This document shows positions 10,201-15,857 of a DNA stretch of 22,669 nucleotides, one piece after another. A model generated the notes under the pieces. The model searched no databases and was not told where the DNA came from. It worked only from the letters and a program-made list of their open reading frames with translations. The stretch is from the NCBI GenBank assembly GCA_947379685.1, contig CANCOG010000015.1, positions 1 through 22,669 on the forward strand, in the 5' to 3' direction. Position numbers and translations under genes: made by a program. Each line of letters begins with the position of its first letter. Position 1 is the stretch's first letter. This stretch comes from Flavipsychrobacter stenotrophus (GTDB taxonomy: Bacteria; Bacteroidota; Bacteroidia; Chitinophagales; Chitinophagaceae).

Positions 10201-13200
10201 CCAGGGAGAGTACTACTCCAGGTACCTCCACTCGTTGCATCTGCAAGAGTGGTAGTAGCTCCTACGCAAACAAAAAGTGTTCCCGTAATAACGGCAACAG
10301 AAGGCAGTGCAGTAATATTAACAGTCGCCACCATATTGTTCACGCCGCACACGTTTGTAACTGAATAGGTAATCCGTGCAGATCCGCCAGATACGCCGGT
10401 AACAACTCCACCAGCATCTACTGTAGCAATGGTATTGTCGCTTGAACTCCAGGTTCCTCCTGCAGTAGTGTCAGCAAGTGTTGATGTTGTACCCTGACAG
10501 AAATTCAATCCGCCAGTGATAGCACCAACTAGCGGACCAGACGCCAATACTAATGCAACCGAAGGAGTTATGTCACTAAGACCCGAAGCTGTGCAGGTAA
10601 CCCCACACCTATAGTAAACTGTTGACGTGACATTGGGAGAGAATGTAGCGTTAGTAGCGCCCGAAACAGATGAAAAACTAATGTTATCTGTAGAGGATTC
10701 CCATCGATATGTAAGACCAGTTGCAACTGTTGAACCAGCAAGCGATAATGTTGTTGAATATGCACTACAGCCAGTAGATACTGTGGCGTTGACAGTTCCG
10801 GCTGTTGGGGTACCTGAACAAACAGGAGGAATGATATTCACCATGTAATCTCTGGCCTCACCGTAGCTATAACCACCGGTGCAGGGATCAAGAGTAGGGA
10901 ACGTAAATCCATCAATATCCCCCCAATCTGAAACGATACGCATTCTGTGCATGCCGACGGCTGCGCCTGCAGGAATAATAATAGTATAGGTACCGGCCGT
11001 TGACGTGTAGCCATTTGCACCGCCTACGCTTTCTGAGGCATCGAATGTACCATCATCACCAAAGTCGATCCAGGCTTGTGTATTGACATTATATATACCA
11101 CTGCACAAAATAGTCGCAATGTAAGAACTCGATTGTTTAAGGGTGACGGACATGTTAGTATTTTCTTCATAGCCGGCACCATTGCATACCGTCAGGTCAT
11201 TGATCATTGTACCCGACACTCCGACAACAGTGTACTGAGAGATATTCACGCCATAGAAACTGCAGGCCAGAGCAGCTTGTGAATAAGACGGTGTGCAGTA
11301 ACAATAAGAAAAATGATAAACCCGCAAACCTCTGGTAACTGCCGACAACCCACTGGGCGTGCAAGTAACCGTACAACGGTAGTAAGATGTAGCCGATGGT
11401 GTAAATGTATAAGGATAATAAGTAGCACCAGATATCGGTGTCCAGCTGATACTGTCAGGTGAAGATTCCCACTGGTAAGTCAAAGATGAGGCAGACGTAG
11501 AGCCAATCAGATCTAACGTAAGTGTATTTGAAAGACATGTAGAATAAGGTGCAGAAACTGTAGCAGTAGCGGGTGTTCCTGAGCAGGCAGGTAAAGGCAA
11601 GATGTTTACAGAGTAATCACGCGCTTCACCATAATCGTAGGCTCCGCCGGCACAAGGGTCAAGTGATGGGTACCTGAAGCCGTCATTGTCATAAATTGTT
11701 ACAACCCTCATTCTGTGTGTGCCAAGTGTGCCCGCGATAGGCATAGTAATTGTAAATACACCTGACCCAGCATATGTATTAAGACCACCCACAATGTCAG
11801 TGATACCAAAAACACCGTCATTGCCAAAATCGATCCAAACCTGAACGTCCATTGCATTTGTACTTGCGGGTTCGCCAATCGTGACTGTATATGTGCCGTT
11901 CAGCATCAGGTTGACAGACATTGATTCATTGTCCTGATAACCGGTTCCATCGCAACTGTTCAGGTCATTTAGCGTAGACCCGGCCTCACCTGCAACGGTG
12001 AATTGAGAAATAGTCATAAAATTCGTTGTACAAGAACTGAGCGCCGCAGAATAAGATGGAGTACAATAGCAATATGGGAAGTAAAGGACCTTTACGCCCG
12101 GTGTTACGCTAAATGCGCCGCCAGCAGTACATGTAATTTTACACCTATAGTACGTAGTAAATCCCTCGGTGGTCATGTAAGGCACGGATGTTGCACCGGC
12201 AATATCCCCCCAAGCAGTGCTATCAAGCGAAAACTGCCACTGATATACGAGACCACCTGAAACCGACGAACCGGAAAGGCCGAGGTTGAACGAACCTGTG
12301 ATACAAGTAGAATATGGTGCAGTAACTACACCTGCCGTAGGCGTACCAGAACACGGAGGCAACGGAAGTATGTTAACTGAATAATCGCGTGTTTCACCAT
12401 AACTATAACCACTGGTGCAAGGGTCCATTGTCGGATAGTTAAATCCGGAACCAGAATACTCCGACACCACACGCATGCGGTGAACGCCGCTTGGTGCTGA
12501 AATAGGGATAACAATAGACATTGGTCCGTAGGTTGAGGTGAAATTGTTTACACCACCAACAGAATCAGTGGCCGAAAAAATCCCGTCATCATTAAAATCG
12601 ATCCACACTTGTGCATTAAGTGTGGTTGACCCCGAACAAGAAATGGTATCAAGATATGTTACACTAGTGTAAAACGCACAACTCAGTGCCGTTTGGTCTA
12701 TGTAGCCAGTTCCGGTACAAGTAGCCCCGTCAAGAATTGACGTTCCCAACTCACCGTGTACCCGGAAGCTATTCATAGTAATCCCAAAACCACATGCTTC
12801 TGCAGCATGAATATATTGTGGAGAGCAGTAGCATAAGGGTGAAAAATTCACAAGAACACTTGATGAGGCGCTTGAGGTTGCGGTTGTAGGACAGGTAACG
12901 ATGCACTGGTAATATAGCGCAGACCCTTCAGCTAAGGTAAAAGGAATAGTCGTCGCTCCCCCAATATCTGACCACGTAGCATTGTCTGCTGATGCCTGCC
13001 ATTGGTAAGTAAGGTCACCTGAGAGTGCTACCGTAGAATTAGTAAGATCAAGTGCAAATGTAGTAGAGGCGCAGGCAAGGTTCATTGAGGAAATAGCATT
13101 TCCACCACTTGGGGTACTGTTACAAGGCGGTGTGATATATCTCACCCTTGAATTACCACCATCTGCAATATAGAGAATGCCCGCACCGTCCATGAACAAA

Positions 13201-14201
13201 CCCGCTGGATTGTTAAACTGAGCGACAGTAGGTGAAAGCCCGTCACCAGCAAAACCGGAAAAAGTACCACCAATAAGAGAAATTGTACCTGAAGTATTCA
13301 CCATCCTGATTCGTGAATTACCCTGATCGGTGATATACAAGTTGCCAGAACCATCTGTACAGACAGAAATAGGACTAGAAAGTGTGGCTGAAACCGCAGA
13401 AGACCCGTCGCCAGTTGAGCCGGCTCCGCCGGTACCAGCATACGTATTGATCGTTCCAGATGGATCAACAACCCTGATCTTGTTGTTGGATGGTAATGCT
13501 ATATAAATATTTCCTGAAGGGTCAGCCGCAACTCCTGAAGGAGGACGAATGGTTGCAATTGAAGCTGCACCACCATCTCCGCCAATTCCTGATGTTCCAG
13601 TTCCTGCAAATGTGGTAATAATACCCGTAATATCAACTTTACGTACTCTGTTATTGCCACGGTCGGCAATATACATGTTGCCGGAAAGGTCAAAACAGAT
13701 ACCCATTGGGTTATTCAATGAAGCCAGTGATGCTGGTCCACCATCACCAAGCAAGACGCCACCACCCACAACTGTAGAAATGACACCGGAGGTGTTTACC
13801 ATCCTTACCCTGTTATTTGATAACTCGCTGATGTACACATTGCCCGACCCATCAATAGCTAACCCAGCCGGAACATTCAGCTGCGCTGCAGTTGCATCAG
13901 CACCGTCACCGCTCAAACCAGCTGTACCAGTTCCTGCGAACGTAGAAATAATACCGGAAGCATCAACCTTTCGTACCACGCTGTTCGTTGCATCTGCTAT
14001 GTAAATGTTTCCCGAGCCATCCATAACTACAGAGGTTGGCGTACCAATAGCAGCAAGGGTTGCAGCGCTGCCGTCACCGGCGTAGGCTGTAGATGTGATA
14101 CCAGCAAAGGTTTTAATTCTTTGGGCACGTAACGATGGTGAATAAGTGAGCACCGTAAAAACAACCAATAGGGAGGTTAAGAATTTCATTGTTTTTTCCA
14201 T
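4236..14201 (-). CDS. Giant multidomain surface protein with NHL, GEVED, BIG2-like repeats and T9SS type A sorting domain
   Basis: This predicted exported protein has about 3,321 residues, counted from the ATG at 14201. In order it has: a signal peptide (1-26, ending SPSLRA before Q27); six NHL-type propeller blades (about 28-357) of the form DGSGNIYIAD...NRVRKV; three Ig-like plus GEVED modules of about 257 residues (358-1127), each with a W-I-D-F core and YGE(T/A)RDY ending; one extra Ig-like domain (to about 1221); 24 BIG2-like Ig repeats of about 78 residues (about 1221-3095) with the core GGTWSSS; two Ig-like domains; and a T9SS type A sorting domain (about 3244-3321, motif LFPNPATSVITIEA). 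The tail implies passage through the Por/T9SS machine and cell-surface attachment or release. An in-frame ATG at 14243 would put extra residues before the signal peptide, so I prefer 14201, or 14189 where MKFLTSLL begins. An adhesive or structural role is inferred; no catalytic domain is seen. Confidence 0.93.
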   Translation of the reverse strand: MEKTMKFLTSLLVVFTVLTYSPSLRAQRIKTFAGITSTAYAGDGSAATLAAIGTPTSVVMDGSGNIYIADATNSVVRKVDASGIISTFAGTGTAGLSGDGADATAAQLNVPAGLAIDGSGNVYISELSNNRVRMVNTSGVISTVVGGGVLLGDGGPASLASLNNPMGICFDLSGNMYIADRGNNRVRKVDITGIITTFAGTGTSGIGGDGGAASIATIRPPSGVAADPSGNIYIALPSNNKIRVVDPSGTINTYAGTGGAGSTGDGSSAVSATLSSPISVCTDGSGNLYITDQGNSRIRMVNTSGTISLIGGTFSGFAGDGLSPTVAQFNNPAGLFMDGAGILYIADGGNSRVRYITPPCNSTPSGGNAISSMNLACASTTFALDLTNSTVALSGDLTYQWQASADNATWSDIGGATTIPFTLAEGSALYYQCIVTCPTTATSSASSSVLVNFSPLCYCSPQYIHAAEACGFGITMNSFRVHGELGTSILDGATCTGTGYIDQTALSCAFYTSVTYLDTISCSGSTTLNAQVWIDFNDDGIFSATDSVGGVNNFTSTYGPMSIVIPISAPSGVHRMRVVSEYSGSGFNYPTMDPCTSGYSYGETRDYSVNILPLPPCSGTPTAGVVTAPYSTCITGSFNLGLSGSSVSGGLVYQWQFSLDSTAWGDIAGATSVPYMTTEGFTTYYRCKITCTAGGAFSVTPGVKVLYFPYCYCTPSYSAALSSCTTNFMTISQFTVAGEAGSTLNDLNSCDGTGYQDNESMSVNLMLNGTYTVTIGEPASTNAMDVQVWIDFGNDGVFGITDIVGGLNTYAGSGVFTITMPIAGTLGTHRMRVVTIYDNDGFRYPSLDPCAGGAYDYGEARDYSVNILPLPACSGTPATATVSAPYSTCLSNTLTLDLIGSTSASSLTYQWESSPDSISWTPISGATYYPYTFTPSATSYYRCTVTCTPSGLSAVTRGLRVYHFSYCYCTPSYSQAALACSFYGVNISQYTVVGVSGTMINDLTVCNGAGYEENTNMSVTLKQSSSYIATILCSGIYNVNTQAWIDFGDDGTFDASESVGGANGYTSTAGTYTIIIPAGAAVGMHRMRIVSDWGDIDGFTFPTLDPCTGGYSYGEARDYMVNIIPPVCSGTPTAGTVNATVSTGCSAYSTTLSLAGSTVATGLTYRWESSTDNISFSSVSGATNATFSPNVTSTVYYRCGVTCTASGLSDITPSVALVLASGPLVGAITGGLNFCQGTTSTLADTTAGGTWSSSDNTIATVDAGGVVTGVSGGSARITYSVTNVCGVNNMVATVNITALPSVAVITGTLFVCVGATTTLADATSGGTWSSTLPGVATVSGSGVVTGVSVGTTVVSYTVTNSCGTAAMSVSVPVNPLPVVAPITGSSSTCVGSPLTLTESTPLGTWSSSNTGVATISAGGTVTPVSVGSTNISYSLTNGCGTTAVGLAFTVVTTPSAGTITGSSLICTGFTNVLADGVAGGTWSSSNSGVATVDGSGNVTGVTVGSANISYIVSNSCGSANTFMAVTVTTAPTAGFITGTTTLCAGTTTTLVDATSGGTWSSSNTSVATVNSSGMVTAITPGSAVISYSVSSACGTAAATAAMTIITSPSPGVISGAPFVCVGSSTTLADGISGGTWGSSTPSVATISSTGDVTGVSAGGTSIFYSVTNACGTATTGFSFSVNPLPNAGALSGATAICNGHSSTLSSTISGGSWSSSNAAVASVSSTGTVNGLSAGSAIISYSVTNSCGTDVATHAVTVSNFPSAGTIVGPSTVCLGSPATFSDTVSGGVWAVGSTTVATVNPSTGVVTGVATGTTNIYYFITNVCGSTNVTVSANVSVMPNAGTITGLSVVCQGATVSLSDTTIGGVWSSSDTSIGRVSTAGVVTGVNGGAATISYTYTNACGSAYATLSLTVNPLPAVGTITGNAILCMGFPSTYTDTAGGGSGTWSTSSAAIATVSGAGVVTPVSVGGVTVSYSRTNGCGTVSARLPITISDVPASGGTIGGATSICPGDSLLLTDTSAGGLWSSSDLAIATVNAMGKVFAVGAGNVDISYSITNTCGSATSSVAMTVNPIPDAGSISVATTSLCPGATLTATDAATGGLWISLDPSVATIDASGLITGVSTGSTLITYTVTNACGTAATSITFDVLPAPVLSAISGPTTICQATTATMSDTYFGGTWTSSDPSVGTIDASTGTFTAVTPGFTTVTYSATNIFSCTTTVTSADTVTPAPDAGSLSGTTTNVCSGATISFTDGATGGTWSSSDMSVATVDATGVVTGVSGGSATISYTVSNSCGTVAATADITVNPAPILSTITGATTICSGVPNTLSNSTFGGVWTSSDASIATVTSSTGIVTGVAAGVATITYTVTNIYGCSTFVTIDENVNPSADPGTLVVSTTTLCAGQSVSFIDTTSGGTWSSSNTAAATVDASGLVTSVAAGTTTISYTVDNSFGCSSSVTADVTVNPSPAVGPVTGATSLCLGSTTSLSEVSTGGSWSSANPSVATVDPSTGDVTGSSIGTTTISYTILNAYGCSTSSVIADTVSAIPSSGTIGGPSNICTSSIVAFTDAATGGTWSSSNSAIATIDPSTGMATGVTAGSVTLSYVVYTSMGCSTMATAAETVSLSPFVGAISGPSQVCENATAALSEPSAGGVWSSSDMAVSTVDASGVVHGVGAGVDTIVYTITDGLGCSTREIYLDTVNPSPVLSPISGTVNACLGLTNILTNSTTGGTWTTSNMSIATVDASGTVTGVALGTADISYTVTNSFSCSTTVSISETVHSLPTVASIGGPTSVCPASTITLTDATSSGSWSSSNVTLATVVASTGVVTGVTGGAVVISYTVTNAFGCPASASYNLTVNAGPSVTAITGATSVCLGYTTVLADATSSGTWTSSTGSVATINSSGVVTSVSAGTTTISYTVVGALGCTASATTTVTVNALPSVAAVGGPSNVCIGNVISMTESTTGGTWSSSNSAIATVDTTTGDVTGVAAGTVNISYTVHSAAGCPASASMAVNVQTLPSVAAISGPTGVCIGQSITLSDATSGGTWTSSNPSIAAVSGSGSVAGVSVGTATITYTITSSFGCPGIATASVAVNDLPTGTLSPSSGSVTLCNGIPVNLSVATSATGFQWLNGGSAVTGATNSTYTASSQGTYSVRLSNGGCTAVVSSVTVLAPPNPVISHGAGNTLYTGSFASYQWYRNGTMIPGATNSVYVITTTGNFTVVVTDGNGCSVTSAEFVVSGTTGITTVSVDDIRLFPNPATSVITIEAPVRVNVSIMAADGKVIIRSNDATNVDVSNLANGMYMIMIYSQQNELLKADKFIKAD
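4917..10537 (-). repeat. Array of 24 tandem BIG2-like Ig repeats (about 234 bp each)
   Basis: The coding sequence repeats with a period of roughly 234 bp. Each unit encodes a C near its start, GG(T/V/S)WSSS, IATVD.SG.VTGV, G...ISYTVTN and then a second C. Repeats 1-12 and 14 carry the second cysteine as CG, usually NSCGT or NACGT. Repeats 13 and 15-24 carry it one to two residues later, as FGCS-like or FSCS. The WSSS codons are often the same at DNA level, TGGAGCAGCAGC or close to it, suggesting amplification or gene conversion. The periodic open frames of 74-77 codons on the opposite strand are a by-product of this periodicity. Confidence 0.9.
10820..13130 (-). repeat. Three tandem Ig-GEVED modules (about 770 bp each)
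   Basis: Module boundaries fall near 13130, 12355, 11585 and 10820, each opening with a CSGTP-like or CNSTP segment. Each module has an Ig-like part with the pattern YQW.(A/S)S.D...W..I.GAT, then a YCYC.P.Y or CYCSPQY link, then a GEVED part with Q(V/A)WIDF..DG.F, HRMR(V/I)V and YGE.RDY. The acidic DF(N/G)(D/N)DG stretch resembles a calcium-binding loop. A fourth Ig-like part (10537-10820) lacks GEVED and leads into the BIG2 array. Confidence 0.8.
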
Positions 14202-14245
14202 GATAGTATGTACTAAAGTTAAATGAGTTAACAAGTTAAACAAGC

Positions 14246-14272
14246 CAAAATAGCATCGCCGTCTTACCGCAA
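14246..14272 (-). promoter_or_regulatory. Candidate promoter of the giant gene
   Basis: On the minus strand a TTG (+ strand 14270-14272) lies 17 nt before TATTTTG (14246-14252), close to the Bacteroidota TTG/TAnnTTTG pattern but one base short. Transcription would begin near 14240. That would leave out the ATG at 14243 and support a start at 14201 or 14189. This is pattern matching only. Confidence 0.3.
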
Positions 14273-14691
14273 TTTTCTTTTTTACATTTAAAAAAAAGAA
14301 AATAAAACAGATAAAACTGGCAGAAGTTACTTTGACGACCTAATTTATTTTTTTATTACCGCATCAAATATAAATCATAACCCGAAGATTTACCTTATAA
14401 TTAACGAATATATTTTCCCACAAGGGCAATAAATTTATTCGCTGCTTAAAATAGTCTACCCAGCAGATATGTTGATTTTGCTTAAAAATAATTCTTTATG
14501 TTCAAAAATCATATAGCTGTGGGGCAAAAATGACCTTTTTTTTAACGGAACGACATACTTGCCGGCCTTTGCTAAAGCTATGCTATGCCGAACTTTTGTT
14601 AATTTGAGGTGGCAGACCGCGGAGAGAAGATAAATAAATGACTTGACGGTAACCGGCAATATTAATGTTCCAATTGATTAGGGCGAAACTC
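14273..14691. other. AT-rich intergenic stretch without a convincing gene
   Basis: About 420 bp lie between the divergent giant gene and the small membrane-protein pair. The left part is dominated by A and T runs (for example 14281-14310 and 14342-14357). A minus-strand open frame at 14456-14659 encodes 67 residues with no recognisable feature, signal peptide or start context, and I do not accept it. An imperfect TTAATTTG at about 14597-14604 could be a promoter box for the downstream + strand genes. Confidence 0.5.
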
Positions 14692-15141
14692 ATGAAAATA
14701 TTTAACTACATATTGTATATAATACATTCAGCATTTAGACTAATGAGTTTTGATAAATCTGACGCCTTAGTCCTTTATTACACACGTAATTATTTTAGCT
14801 TTGTATTTGCGAGTTCTGTGGCTTTAATTTTTACAAATACTATTTTAAGAATTGACCCGTACAGAAACTGGCTTTTTACTGAGTTGTCGCCATCAATTCT
14901 TTGTATTTTGGGGGTAATACAGTTCATTTTAACATTTTACACTATATTTATCGCTATAAAAAAATATCATACAAACGACAAAATAAAACAGGTAAGTGAT
15001 AGTTATTATGGAACATTAAGCCCAACGTTCGCAACTATAATTTACCTACTATTTTTTATTGTTCATTTGTTCTTATCTATCAACTTATTATTCCCCTTGA
15101 TTGGTCTATTTGTAAACAAAAAAATCACTATAAAATTCTAG
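14692..15141 (+). CDS. Small multi-pass membrane protein, unknown function
   Basis: I do not recognise this family. From the ATG at 14692 it has 149 residues, with three or four hydrophobic segments: around FSFVFASSVALIFTNTIL, SILCILGVIQFILTFYTIFI and a long C-terminal stretch TFATIIYLLFFIVHLFLSINLLFPLIGLFV. Short lysine-rich ends and loops separate them. An upstream in-frame ATG at 14665 would add nine residues. I prefer 14692 because AGGG lies 8 nt before it. The coding sequence is very AT-rich (13 of 60 bases are G or C in 14701-14760), unlike the hem genes (32 of 60 in 2101-2160). It is followed after 5 nt by a second small membrane-protein gene, so the two probably form an operon. The composition hints at horizontal transfer or an orphan cassette. 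Confidence 0.6.
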   Translation: MKIFNYILYIIHSAFRLMSFDKSDALVLYYTRNYFSFVFASSVALIFTNTILRIDPYRNWLFTELSPSILCILGVIQFILTFYTIFIAIKKYHTNDKIKQVSDSYYGTLSPTFATIIYLLFFIVHLFLSINLLFPLIGLFVNKKITIKF

Positions 15142-15146
15142 TTTTT

Positions 15147-15401
15147 ATGGCGGATAATAGCGAGATAAGAAAAAGACTTAAAACAAGGGCAATTAATGTC
15201 ATACAATCTATTTTGATTTCTTATGTAGTTGTGTTTGGGATAATAATGGTTTTTGTAGTTGAGCCTAGAATATCTCACACCAGCACAAAAAGAATTCAAA
15301 TATTTTTTTATATATTTACAATAATCTCTTACCTGTTTATAAGTAAAAAAATATATCCTGTTATATTTAATAGAATAGACGAGAGGTATCCAGATGATTA
15401 A
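15147..15401 (+). CDS. Small two-segment membrane protein, unknown function
   Basis: This 84-residue protein is not one I recognise. A charged N-terminus (MADNSEIRKRLKTR) precedes two hydrophobic segments, about residues 17-38 (VIQSILISYVVVFGIIMVFV) and 50-66 (IQIFFYIFTIISYLFIS). The tail is charged and ends in DERYPDD. The start follows the stop of the previous gene by 5 nt, with no clear ribosome binding site, so expression by translational coupling is likely. It shares the low GC of its neighbour. The pairing of two small membrane proteins could indicate a two-component membrane complex, but the sequence gives no function. Confidence 0.55.
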   Translation: MADNSEIRKRLKTRAINVIQSILISYVVVFGIIMVFVVEPRISHTSTKRIQIFFYIFTIISYLFISKKIYPVIFNRIDERYPDD

Positions 15402-15797
15402 AGTTTATGACTCTCTGTTCTGTCTAGTCTGCTATAACCATTAAAATATTTGGTAAAGATAAAAAATACAATTGTTCGCCGGTATCCCCGACTCCGGCGG
15501 GTATGGGATTCGGCATTCAGCCCCTGTGGCTTGGCTCAACAATTCAGCTTACCCAACTCGTTGTTCCGGAGGCAGAATTACATTCAAAATCCAATCTACG
15601 CCATTCACCCCACTTGCGAAATGTTGTTGTTTCTGTGCAAACTTTGAACAATAGGTTCCGTGCATAGAGCACAGGAAACTATGAGTTGGCTTGCCCAACT
15701 GGCAACACTGAATCCTGCGAAGGGCAAATACTCGGCCTGGACGACAGCTGCATTTTGGTTGGGGTTTGTGTGTCGGCAACTAAAAATAGCCAGATGC
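15402..15797. other. GC-rich intergenic region with no convincing gene
   Basis: After about 70 AT-rich bases the composition switches near 15477 (38 of 60 bases are G or C in 15481-15540). Several short stems can be drawn: CGCCGG 15477-15482 with CCGGCG 15494-15499, AGTTGG with CCAACT near 15682-15698, and GTGC with GCAC near 15660-15671. Several open frames of 60-94 codons overlap on both strands, none with a recognisable motif or start signal. It may be a decayed element, an interspersed repeat or a structured RNA. I cannot tell which. Confidence 0.4.
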
Positions 15798-15830
15798 AAA
15801 AAGAACCGCCCAATACGGACGGTTCTTTTT
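15798..15830 (-). terminator. Intrinsic terminator of the GT117-type glycosyltransferase gene
   Basis: On the minus strand AAAAAGAACCGTCC pairs with GGGCGGTTCTTTTT around the loop GTATT, giving a 14-bp stem with one G-U wobble and a built-in T tail. It lies 27 nt after the stop codon. The A-tract and T-tract flanks would also let it act on + strand transcripts arriving from 15147-15401, but the wobble is only tolerated in the minus RNA. Confidence 0.85.
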
Positions 15831-15857
15831 AGCAATACTAATTATGCAAATATAACT

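Noticed and set aside
4917..10537. CRISPR array, suggested by regular repetition
   Set aside because: The period of about 234 bp is far too long, units are imperfect throughout, and the repeats are in frame within one open coding sequence.
14202..14243. Start of the giant protein at the upstream ATG (14243)
   Set aside because: It would place 14 extra residues before a good signal peptide and would fall at or before the predicted transcription start.
14456..14659. 67-codon minus-strand frame in the AT-rich gap
   Set aside because: No recognisable domain, no membrane pattern or signal peptide, no supporting start context.
15549..15835. Two overlapping minus-strand frames (76 codons each) and + strand frames at 15450-15654 and 15660-15944
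   Set aside because: They overlap each other in different frames. GC-rich DNA makes stop codons rarer, and none has a motif. The last runs through the terminator into the GT117 gene.
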